Below, one piece after another: positions 30,752-42,600 of a DNA stretch of 64,000 bases. Position 1 is the stretch's first letter. Each line of letters starts with the position of its first letter. The DNA comes from Atrichornis clamosus. Taxonomy: Eukaryota > Chordata > Aves > Passeriformes > Menuridae. Below the pieces are notes generated by a model that was not told the origin of the DNA, made no database searches, and saw only the letters and a list, made by a program, of their open reading frames with translations. The DNA lies in NCBI GenBank assembly GCA_013400975.1, contig WBMZ01003058.1:1-64000 (forward strand), in the 5' to 3' direction. A program made the translations under genes and the position numbers.

Positions 30752-31739
30752 ATGCCGTATTCCCTACCAGCACTTCCTGTCTGTTTTAAGGTAAAATGGA
30801 TGTGGTGGCTAGAGCAGCACAGCTTCAGCTTGGGGATTTCCCACTGCAGCAACTGCAGGAGCTGAAGAGCGAGCGAGCCTCGGAGGAGAAGGAGAAGGAA
30901 GGACCTGAGGCGGGGGAGACTGAGAGGGAGTGTTGAAAAGAGAGGAATTGCATCTTAATTAGAAGAAGGAAAAATCCTCAGTCTAATTAGAAACCCAAAG
31001 ACCATAAACTCTCCCCTGACAATAAGTGACTGACAACAGGTTTCAACTTCCTCCTGCTTCCCTTTTGGATACAAGGAGGTAGGAAAAATGAAAACACCAC
31101 GAACCCTTCTGTCCCCCTGCGTACTCTCTGACGTGTCACCCACAGTCGCAGCAGCAGTTAGATGGACACATTTCAACCAGAGTTCAGAATTAAGCTATTC
31201 TTCATCCCCTCTGAGGGGCTCTGACAACATCCACAGGCACTATTTTAGCTGGGTGCTGCGCTCCCACCAGGACAGTGTCCCAACACACGTGCCAGGTGCC
31301 TACCCTCCCCCAGGCTCCCATGACTGATTTATTTTATATGGGAATGTAAACCACCAGGAAATATTTAAATTAGCATCTTGATGAAAATTATGAGCAGGTT
31401 CAGTGCCTGGACTAGTACATTTACAAGACTATTTAGATCATTTACCTAAATGCCAATGCACCAAATAGATTAATACCTCTCATGGTACTGAAACCAATTC
31501 AACCTTCATCCACTGCATCCCCCCACTCCCCAAACTGAGCTGGAGCCCTTTCCCTGCAGTGCCCACTGAAGGAGAAGCTGCAACAAATAGCTGTCCCCAT
31601 TTGGTGCTTGCACTCGACCTGACTGAGGAGACTTTCAACCTCCCCCATAGAAATGTCTCCATCCTAAATGCCACCCCTGAAGTCTCCTGACCCCGCCTGT
31701 CCGTATCGAAAAGGAGGATGAAAAGCCGCAAGCACTTAC

Positions 31740-31879
31740 CTGGAGAGGTTCTGCCTGCAGCCACTTCCACCCGACTCCCTGGACACTGCCCAATTACAGC
31801 CTCTTCCTTCCCTCTCCCTCCTTGACTTTCACTCCCCAGCAGCAGGCTTTCCGAGTGCTCTATTTAACTCCCTACAGCA
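31740..31879 (-). other. LRTM2: Candidate LRTM2 5' UTR exon
   Basis: On the reverse strand a consensus donor (CTCCAG then GTAAGT) ends at 31740, and a plausible acceptor (GCCGTTTATTCCAG) precedes 31879, giving a 140-base exon. No ATG in the frame leading into LRTM2 is present, so it would be non-coding. Alternatively it is a first exon, since a TTAAATA element lies just inside its 5' edge. Support is from splice consensus only. Confidence 0.3.
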
Positions 31880-34339
31880 CTGGAATAAACGGCAGAGTTA
31901 AGCTGACAGCCACAGAGCCTTATCTGCCTGCTGGATAGCGCGAGTCGATCAGCTCCAAATCCTGTTGCCAAATGATCACGTCCTTGCTCTCAGCATCAGG
32001 GGCAGCCGCCTGCCATGCTCTGTCTTTCCCTCTTCCCCACCTTCACTCCATCTAACTTCGTCAGGGTTATAGATAGCTCTGTTCCTTGTGCTCTTGCCTT
32101 TTGGCTCTGTTTTGTAACACCCCATCTGTATCAGCTGGCTCAGTTCCAATTAGGGGGCTACGCTTTCTTTTTCTTAAAAAAAAAAAAAGCCAAGCCCAGC
32201 TTCCTTGGGTGCTTTGTGACATGGTTTCCCCCTGCGGTGTCCCCCCAGCTCAGGCCCCTGCTCAGGCCATGGGCTGGTGTCTCTCCCACTGTGCTCTGTG
32301 CAATTCATCCACGCCATTCCCAGGCAACAGTGAGGGGGCCAAGGGCAGGACTGGCACACCCGGGCAAGAGAGGATGGGGACAGGGTCAGGATTTCTACCC
32401 CTGGCTCCTTCTGCTCTGGCAGGGCAAGTCCAGATCTTGCACTCATTTCTGGTACCTCACAGGCACCTCTTTCTCTCAGGCAGCACCAAGGCTCAAGCAG
32501 AGAGTGCAGGGTGGGAGGAGCAGCCGTGTATAAATAAGTCTTTTCCCTATGTTTAGAATTTATTACAGTGCATAGTGATTAACACCTGTTCAGGCTTTAA
32601 TGCTGTCTCCTGCGCTGCAACATGCACAAAGATGGAGGGGCCTTGATAAACCCGAGATTATTTTAAAGCATGTCACATATATGCAACACTCCCCACCCCA
32701 CAGATAGCAGCCACCCTGTGTGCACTCATACACGTGTTTCCAAGACCTAAAAGCAGCTACCTTCATGTACAAATGCACAGAGTCACCCATCTAGCTTACA
32801 TTTACAAATGTGTGCACGGAGTTGGGCTTGCACATGTGCCGGGCACTCTTCTGTAACCCATATTTATCATCCTCCATGTCTTCCACAGAACTGCCTGCTT
32901 CTCCAAGCATACCATATGCCCAGGTGGCAGAGCAGTAGATTTGGAATAGGTCGAGGTTCTTGGCTGCTGAAGGGTGAGGGCCAATGAGCTTCTTCATCTT
33001 GAAGAAGTATGTTTATGGAGAAATTTTAATTCTAAGGATCCAGGAAAAAACCAGTCTCTCCCACACATCTACTGCCCATAAGCACATTATACCCTTAGTG
33101 ATTAATATTCCACAGTCAGGAGAGAGCAAGGAGGCACAGAGGATTTTTAAGAGTTTCTTTTTTAAAGGTTTTCTGTGACTTGTCTTGAATTCTGACTTAA
33201 TTAGCAGTTTTCTTCTGGCCCAAGAGATGCCTTCTGCTCTGCAGAGCACCAGGCCAACTGCACTTACTGCCAGTGCAGCACTGGGAACGCATAGTCCTGG
33301 GGCAAATAGCACCTGCCCACACCTCAAGCCTCTCCAGAGCAGCACCAGATCTGTCTGGCTGCTTTCAGCCTGACAGCCAGGGATTTTTCCAGCAGTGAGT
33401 GCTCTGCCAGACCTAGGAGTGCTCCCTATATGCCCCCAACTCAAGAAGAGAGGCACCCTGCCATCTGTTCTGAACTTGCCTGGCATTGCTTGGGTCTGGG
33501 GACTCAAGACTTATCAGCACTGCTGGAGCGCTGAATGCTCTGAAGTCACCCAAGGGCTCCACAAACCAGGCAGTAGTCTTTCTCGTGGACTTTCTAGATG
33601 GTTCCTTCTCCTTAGAGCAACATGTCAGCTGAATACCCTGTGATCCCTGTCCAGAGCTTTCTTCCATGTGCTTGGAGTGGAATGTCTTTTCCAGATTCTG
33701 GAGAAAACAGAGTAGCCTGTGGGGCTGGTGATGGCCTTTTTTTTATTACTGTTTCATATAGGAAAGTAGAAGACAACTTTTTTAGTTTCAGCTCAAAGCA
33801 ACAAAGTGAAATCATCTGTTTCTGGCCCACAGGCTCCAGTGGCCAAAAATACACTGAGCTGAAGTGCCACTTGGACATTTGGCCTGCTGTCAGACTCTAG
33901 AGGAGACTCTAATGAGGATTCCCCTAATTAGATTGAACAGGGAACTTTACTGCTGGGGGCAGGGGGTGGGGAAGAAGCGGGGAATGCTGAGGGGATTATA
34001 ATGACTCTGTAGCAGTTGCCAGGGCCTGAAAGCTACAGCAGGCGCTGTCCCTGCCGTGTTCTTTGCTTCTCTCTGCCCAGACACCAGCATGTCTGCAGTA
34101 TCACACACTCCAAAGCCTTAACTTTTGGGGGTAGGGTCCCAAGGAGCATGCTATGAGAGTGGGGAGGATTTCAGTTTAACTGCATCCACGTACTGGTTTA
34201 GTAAGTCTTCCCAATTCTGTGGCACCCTCTATCCAAAGCTTTCCATGTGCTCCATGAATGGTTCTTAACCACAGTTGTAGGTGGTGTCATTTTGTATTTA
34301 ATGACCCCCAGAAGAAAGGCTGAGGAAATAGCCAGTAGT

Positions 34340-34480
34340 GCCTCTGCTGTAGGTAGGTGGATAAAGCTATCCCATTCTCCAGACAACAACACTGAGGCTA
34401 GAGAGACAGGTGACTGTGTCACTAGGATGAGACACTGTCAGAAACAGAGCCCAGCAACCTCTGTCTCTGATTATCTCTCC
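34340..34480 (+). repeat. MIR-like ancient SINE remnant
   Basis: CTATCCCATTCTCCAGACAA, CACTGAGGCTAGAGAGACAG, GTCACTAGGATGAGACACTG and AACAGAGCCCAGCAACC follow the order of the MIR core (TATCCCCATTTTACAGATGA..GGCACAGAGAGGT..GGTCACACAG). The family assignment is tentative. Confidence 0.4.
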
Positions 34481-37400
34481 AAGTCCCTTGCACTAACCCT
34501 TGGATCATGGCTCGGGGATCAGACTCCGTTAACAGCCTGGCTTATGAGCATTGGCAGGGCATGTGGGTGACCTATATTACAGAAGGGTAGGTAGCAGAGA
34601 CTGCAACAGATGCGAGCAATAAATTATCAGAAAGTATGCACAGACATTCATCCCTCCCCCACACTCTCCTTGATGGCAAAGTCCCTTTCCTCTTTCCAAT
34701 GCTGAAGTGCTTTAGCCTTTATCAGAAAAGCAGCAGCGAGAGGGAGGGCATGGAGGACGCTTTAAGGAGATTATCTTCTCTCCTTCTCCTTTCCTTGTTG
34801 CCGTTAGGATTCATGTTTTATTACTATCACCCTGTAGTGGAGGGAGACAGTGGTACCCCCACACTTAGTGACTAAAGCATGTTGTTCTATGTGTGTTCCT
34901 TCATCTGCCCTTGGGGGTCAAGTCACAGACAGCAGGGACACATGTCAGCTGCGTGGCCTGACTACTGCACAAGTGGGTTTAGATGGCATGGAGATGATGT
35001 CCATTCTTGGTCCCCCAACAGACCTAAGTTAATTGTGCAAATTACTGATCACAAGAAGTCACCTTGTCTCAGTGGCAGCCCCTCATTTTTTGGCTCTTTG
35101 GAATGCAAAAGCACTCAGAGGTGGCAGCAAAGCTCAGAAGCACTGTAGAAACACACAGTGTGTGTCAATGCCCCAGTGAGCTTCCAAGCTAAAGAGCTGG
35201 GGGCTTCATTTCCAGCATTTGCTGATTTATTAACACATATGTTCAAGATTCATTAGTGTTGTGCTGTCACAATCAATGGAAAGCACATTTTAAATTCATA
35301 CAAGAAACACAGCTGCAGAAGAAATAGTGCCCTCTGACTTGCAGTGATCAATCACAGCTAAGCAAAACACCTCATACAGAAAGCTGTAAAATAAGTAGAA
35401 AGTGTGCAAAACCCACTTGGTCTTGTAAGGGACTCTGCTACGTTCCTGACCTGGTGTGAATAAAAACCTGAGTCTTTTCTCTGTGATGTGAAGCGGTCAA
35501 AAGGCTTCTGATTTTTGGATTGGCAATTGGTGTAGGCACCTCTGAAGTGCAAATGTATTGATGGTAAAAAATGTTTCCTCCCCAGGACCCTCCGAGAAAG
35601 ATCAACTTTATCTCCATTTCATGGAGGAGTAAACTATGATGCAGGTAAAACTGGCTGCTGAGCTTGGCTGGCTGAAATTTCAGCTGCCTTGCTTTTGATA
35701 CTTCATCATGAGTCCACATCAGTTCCCCGCTCAGGTTTTTCAAAGCTGTCAAGTGCAGCACTTGCACTTGGGCTTGTAAATGCTCTGTTGTCCTGCAGAG
35801 AGTATTTGTAGGGCTTATTAAAGTTACGCAGAATAAAGGAGTTTTGGCCAGGTTTTCCCAAAGTTTCCTGATAAGCCTGTGGCAAAAACAGGAGAGAAGC
35901 CAATTTTCTTTATTCCTCATTCCATACCTTAACCAGAAAACACTATTTGTATCCCAAGCCTCCCTGACCAATGCACAATAATGAGACTGGGAAATCGTGG
36001 AGGAGCTGGAAATACCAAGGGCATAAAGCCTCCCCAAACCCTCTGAGAAATACAGAGCATCTGAAGGGGAGACAGGAAAGACCGAGGTTGCTGTGGAGAT
36101 GTGGAATTCCTTGGGAAGCTGTGGAAGCAGGTGGAGAGACCGGGATATCCAACACAAGAGTGCCAGGAAAGTCCCAGCACAGTGAGAGTGCAGCATATGG
36201 AGGAGGCCCAGAGCAGCAGCAGGAGGAGAGCTGAGGGGGCAGTTGACAGGAAGAAATCCAGCCATGTGTGTGCCAGCATCTTCTCCAAGTATTATTGAAT
36301 GCGACAGACCACGTGCATGTTTCCTCCGTGCAAAACGGAGGCAGCTGAGAAGGGAAGCGGGTGAGGGAGTGGGAGAGGGGCTCAGAGAAGGGACACGTGA
36401 GCTGACTACCCAGTTTCCTCCTCTTTTTCTTGCCACAGAGTGGTGTTTTTGTTCTTCTCACACTGTTGGCAAAAATTGGTAACCAAGTGAGATGTGGAGG
36501 GGGATTCTACATGAAGGTTGAGATAACATTTTCTGATCCAGCCGGGAACAGTTGGCTGTGGGTGGTGGCTTGTCACCAGCCCTGCCAGTTCTAATCCAAA
36601 TCCCAGTTTTTCTCTTTCTCTCAGCTGTGGAGTGAAGAGCCTGCTCTACAACTTTAATTTCCTGCAGGGGTTAATCCTATGGTCAGTGGTAGCTCAGGCC
36701 CTTAATCCTTTCATTCAGTCCCTTGACAGAGGGACTGCAGGCGCTCCTGACCTGGCAGGTCTGCTCCCAGTTCCCACAAACACGCTCCAGCTCACTGGCA
36801 TTTAAAATGCTGCTCCCTGCTTTCTGGCAAGCCTAACCCGGGGGTGTGGGTGGGTGGTACAACCCAGGAAAAGGTTGCAGGCAGAGAAGACTGCTTGGTG
36901 GGAGAATCCTGGTTCTATGGTCCTCATTCCCATCACTACTGCGCACACAGGTGTTTTCTGCACTTCTTGATTGGATGGTGCTCTGAATCCCAAAGTATTC
37001 TCTTTCTTGTTTTTATTTGGGTGGTGTTCAAGAAGGAAAGTATGTATGGGCCCACATTTGTGAAGGATTCTCTGAGGGCTCAGAAATTTCAACATGACCC
37101 AGTACCTTCTCTGGGCCTCTTATTAGAGTCAAAGGATGCAGCAGATCTTTAAGAGGGAAGGTGCCAGCCTGTCTGAGATATGAGATACATTTACATGCAA
37201 AAAGTAGTAGATGGAGGTGCACCAATTTAGCAGCAAGATAGGAAAATGTAAGGTTTTTAATCAATATAAGCTCTCTGATGTCTGTTGAACAGCATGGCCA
37301 GACTGCTAAATCAAGAGGCTTCCAGATCAACACCTAGAAACCCCTGTTACATCTTATGGGGGTCAAGACACTTCAGCCATAAACTTTTCCCCTTGTGGTT

Positions 37401-40400
37401 TCTCATTCCAAAATGAGACAAGCTTTTGGAAGCCTGGGTGATCCCTTGGATAGAAAATGCTCCACACCTGCTTGTTTGCCATCATTCATTTCTGCATTAG
37501 CCCAAAAATTGGTTTTGCCTTTTTTCACAGCCTGCATTCTGAAATACACCAGGCCCTTGAGCTCACTGGCCTTCCTTGTGCTTGACTCTTGTTACTCTTT
37601 CTTCTGGTGAAGAAGCTAGTGTGGTGGAGAACTGCTGCCACCCAGACTGCTGAGCAAGGGAGCCTGTTCCCCTTTTTTTCACTCACCACCTTGGCTGTGC
37701 TTCCCTGGATGCCAGGCTCCCAGAATGGGACTACCGACTGCTGGGGTAGTGGCTTGTCACATTGGCAGCTGGAGCAGAAGGAAAGAGAGGTGTAGAAAAC
37801 ACAGTGGAACAAGGGAAGAACTTCACTACTGTCTTACGAGGCTGTAAGGGATCGTAGGGATCGTCCATGCCTGCACAGTGATGGGGCAGAACACAAGATG
37901 CCAGCAGTAAAAGTCCTCCCAGCTCTTATCATAAGGGGAGCAGTGACCCAGCACACACACAGCTCCTGGCAAACCTCCCGTGGAAAGGCTGACTCTCATT
38001 GTTCCCACACAGTGCATTTGTATCGGACTCTGAAGGAGACCTTTTTCTGCCTTAGTGAGTTGCATAGACCTGTCTCACTTTGTTACCACTGTGGTGTGAG
38101 GTTGTTGGTGCTGCTAGTTAGAGCCTGGAGCTCCTCTGCTGTCCCATGGCCCCCATCATCTTCCCAGAGCATCCAAGAGCAGCAACCCTGCTAAGTCCAC
38201 ACAAACTGCATGGGATCTGGGCTGCTGCCTTCAGCTCCAGGGGTGCCTGTGGGTCTCTGGGACACACTTAATGCTTTTTACAAGCTGGGAACATTGCCCA
38301 TAGCTCAACAAGATGTGGCGACAGCTCTCACAACCCAGAGCTCCTGCCAGGATCTTTGGATGCATCTGGATTAGCACACAGATCACAGCCTCATGCTGCA
38401 GAGCTTGCCGAGGCTGAGGAAGGTCTTCAAATTTGGTGTGACTTTAGTTTTCTGCAGGGTTTGCAGCCACAGAAGAGATACATTTATGGCAAAGTTCACA
38501 TCCCGCCAAAATCGCTAATGCAAGTGGAGAGCGGGGCCCACCTTCAGCCCCTCTGCCCCCACACAGGCACCTCACAGCAAAATCACAGCAGCACCACATC
38601 CTGCTGTGGGCAGCACTGGCAGCAGAGAGTCTCAGCAGGAGTGGAAAGAGAGCCCAGGTGGTGAGTGCCAAGCCAAGTTACCTCTAATAGCTCATCTCCA
38701 GACTTAGGATGGGGTCTTATATTTTTATTCCTTGTGTGAGAGCACGGTTCATGGGGAAGGAATCTTCCCAGCCTCCTTGAAGTGAGGAGGAGCACAGTAG
38801 CAGGGCATGTCTTCCAAGTAACAGCCTTTGCTTGCTGTCAGTCAAGAAGTTCTGACTTGTATGGCCTTGCTGTAATTTAAGTCTCAGTCCTTCCTGTTAT
38901 GGGTGTGGGGCATTGCAGTTCATAAATGATAAACAGTCTCTTGTTTTCCCATTCATAAAAAAACAGCCAAGAAAGTGTTATTTTCATTAAAAGAAAAAAA
39001 AATTGCTATATGATGTAATATGCTATTTGGCTTGCAAAACTAAGCACTTAAATGTGAGATTATACTTGCCCGACCTTCATTCAGCCACTTGCATTGGATG
39101 CAGCACAGCACTGCCTTTGCTTACCTGATCAAGTACTATTTCTTTTTTCACAGGACCCCGTCCCATACTCAGTGCAAAGGACACATGATACTCAAGCTAA
39201 CAATGAGGATGTTGTAATAAATAAGGCTATTTTTATATGGTCAGAATTAAATATTAAACCACAGTTTTGGCAGGAGGCCACAGTCTGTACATTCCTAATT
39301 TTGCGGGTGCCCAACATGAGACCCTAGGGGCCATTTTGCAGAACTGCTGAACACTCACAGCTGTTTTCCAAAATGCTGTCAGCTTAGCCAGCAAACTGGT
39401 ATAGTCTTGAGGACTCAATAGCACCAAGAGCCAAGAGGCCCCAGGCTCTGGCCCTTCACCTGCTGCTCCTTCCCTGTGTGGCTAAAGGGGAAGTCTCTTT
39501 TCTCTTCAAAAGCAAGGAAAACAACCATTCTCTCTTGCCTCATCAGGAGCATAAATTCTCTATCCTCAGCTGCAAGGCAGTTGTAGCAGCTAACATCTTC
39601 AGAGCACCACAAGAAAATGAATAGTGATGTATTGCCTGCAGGGCTTGGTTGGCAGGCAGTAAACAAATAAAACAGGCACATATTTTGCAGTACCCAAAAA
39701 AAATAACAGCCCCCTGCTTCATTCCTTGAACACCATGTAGCCAGAACCCTGAATGAAGCAGTTCATAAAAATACAGCATGTGATCCTACCAGTCAGTACT
39801 GCAACCCAGTGCAAGAGGCATGCTGCCCCCAATCCAATACTTTCCAACTTTCAACTGCTTGTTTTTGCAACGTGAATAATATATTTCACCCAATCCCACC
39901 TGTCACAGGTGAAGCAACTTTTCCTTCCATCTCTCAAGTCTGGAATTGAACTGCTTTATAGAAAAAATGTGCATCTTCTTGCTATTATCATATCCTCAAT
40001 CACAGAAAGCTTCTTTGTGAGCCAGCATTTTGGTAGAGCCACAGCAGAAATAAGGTATGTATTACGAGGTATTTCCCTGCAGCAGGAGGAACATCCCAGA
40101 GCTCCCACTCCCGCTCCTTTCCACTGAGAACTGGAGTGTGTGTCACAGTGTAGCATGCTGAAGCATTACCCAGCTGGCAGGAGCATCCCAGTATGGTCAT
40201 TTGAGTTATGGTTTGAGCCACCCAGGACTGGGACAGTTGTCAAGCAGTGTAAGCAGCTGCTTGTAACCAAACATGGCAAGTGAAGGAAACTGCTTGGTCT
40301 GTCTTTTGAATCACTTGCAACAGGCAAGTGCTGAAGAGTTGCTGAAGAACTGCCCAGAAATGCCCTCCCACAGGCTTGAGCCTCTCCCCATCCTGTTCCA

Positions 40401-42330
40401 GCCTCTCTTGCTCCCTGAATGCTCCTGTCCAGGTATCCTCCTGGCCCTGTGCTGCTGCTGACCCTCCCAGCCCTGCCAAGACACAGGTCTGCCTTCATCA
40501 GACTTCTCTGGTGCTGAAGAGCCCAGAAAATCCTTTCTGCATCAGGCTTTAAAAAAGACAGAGGAAAGGCAGGAAGCTGGAGTAACTCATAAAGATACCT
40601 GAGCTGAGAGTGCACCTTGCTAGCATGTGACATTCACTTTGCTGGGGGAAATGGTAAAGTTATGATCTGGTATAAAAATTACGTAAGAAGGCTTCCCCCC
40701 TTTCCCTTTGCAAACAGCCCCTTTGCTCAGGATTTACCATAATTCCTCCAAGTGGACAAGATGCACTAACAGAGGCAGCACTGATGTCTGACAGGGAGAC
40801 AATTCCCGCAAGCCTTTCGCTCATGTGGAATAATTCCCTTGCAAATGTTGTTTGCCCACAGCAGTTAGAGGAAGATCCACCCCCCAACAGACCTGAGTGA
40901 CAAAGCTCAGAAGAAAAATGGTCTGCAATTCTGGAAAGGCTCCCTTCTCCTCACTGCTAAAAATGCCCTCTGCTATGGGACAAGTTCCTATGTGCCTTTA
41001 AGGGTTCCCCTATCTTTTAAGGGTTTCCTCCTTTAAACCCTGCAAGAGCAGCTGCTCCAGTCCTTCCCCAAATGAGATCCTAATTTCTCTCTCCGTCCTT
41101 GAGTGGCCGGTCAGGCACCAGCAGCAGAGCTGTGCTGTATCCTGCTCACTGCCATTCCCATCAGGGCTGTGCTGGCTGTGGCACATTCAGGCTACCTGAC
41201 AGTCCACATGATGGGCCTGGGGCCCAGCCTGGTCATGACCTGGTTGTAGCAACAGCTTCAAACATCCTCTCTCCCCAGATCGGGAGAGCTCCAGTTGTAC
41301 GTGTCTCTCTTAATTAGCATGAGATGCAGGGACAGTAATAAACTGGTCAGGCAGGGGGAGAAGGAGGGGGCTGAATGCCCTGCGTGGGATGTATGTGTGC
41401 ACGTGTCTGTGCATGTGTATGTATGCACACACACGTACACACAGGCTAATGCTTACATATATACCCCTATCCCTAGTGGGCTTCACTTTGGCTCATTTGG
41501 GACCTCGTTCTTGCCCCTTCCTCCCAGTCAGGGCTGGAAAAGGCTGTGAAGCTTCTCTGTGCTGTGTTTCACCCACCCCCCTCGGTGCTCTGCCTTCCAC
41601 TCAAAAGTTCGGAAATCACAGGCTCTGCCTGCGGAGATGCTGAAAGCAACTCAGGACTTATTTTTGGCTCTACTTGTGATTTGGCATCCTTCACTTCATG
41701 TCCTGTGGTCATGTCTGTGAGCACACACACCCACACACTTATACACAACCCCCCCTCCCCATCCAAAAGCTGTGTACTGAGTGCTGAACCTGTTCAGTTT
41801 TGGTCCTCACTTCTCCATTTTAAGTTGTTCTTGCTAAGACAGCTGAGTCCAAAATGATAGCCAGCAAAGCCATCACAAGTCGGGTGAGTAGCACCTCTCA
41901 TGCTGACCCCTCTCGCAGCCCCGAGGAGAGGACAAAAGGCAGGGCTCACCGGGAGCTTCCCGGTACCGGGTGACCACAGCACCGAGCTCTCAGCCTCACA
42001 GCTGCACCTGAGCTGCCTGTGGTGCGAGGAAAGGTGCTGGTGCCATTATTAGCTGGGAGAAGTTGCTTCCAGCTGCCTACGCTGAAAGTGGACTGGAACC
42101 TGTACCAACAACCTCTGCAGCAGGTTTGTCGTTCTGCTTTATGGGGAAAATCGCTGCCCATCAGTCTCGCACAACCGAGACTTCTGCGCTGTGCTGTCTG
42201 GCAGGCAGCGCTGCCCCTGCCTGACACTCTCCTCCCCGGGGAAGCCGCTTCCTGGGGGGCAGCTCCACTGATCTCACTTAGCTGGGGATGGGGAAAAACA
42301 CACAAAAGAGAGACAGACGTCTTTACTTAC

Positions 42331-42540
42331 CTCACTCAGGCTGGAATGGACCCTCCTGTGAGAATGGCAGCTCTTCCAGTGAACCCAGTGCAATCCCAAA
42401 GCAAATCCAGCAGAAAGTCCCCCCGTTTCCAGCTGGGCTCTCGGTGAACCCTAGCTGGCAGGAGCCCTCCCTAGCCAGCCGCTTGCCCTGCGTGGAGGGC
42501 AGAGGAGCCGCACAGCGAGATGACAGCGTGGGAAAGGAAC
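42331..42540 (-). other. LRTM2: Candidate LRTM2 first non-coding exon
   Basis: In a locally CpG-richer patch, the reverse strand has a very strong donor (CCTGAGTGAG then GTAAGTAAAG) at 42331. The preceding 150 bases contain no ATG, as expected of a 5' UTR. The 5' edge is a guess. Splicing to the acceptor at 30253 would make LRTM2 about 18.6 kb long. Confidence 0.3.
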
Positions 42541-42565
42541 TGTAATCCTCCGTAAACAATAAATA

Positions 42566-42600
42566 GAGGGAGAGAGAAAGAGAGAGAGAGGAGGGAGAGG
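42566..42600. repeat. (GA)n-rich tract
   Basis: GAGGGAGAGAGAAAGAGAGA and further GA units within the CpG-richer patch near the candidate LRTM2 first exon. Confidence 0.8.

Noticed and set aside
35438..36436. 332-codon open frame on the reverse strand
   Set aside because: It resembles no protein family I know, is low in codon-like pattern, overlaps other long frames on both strands, and sits in an intron. Treated as chance.
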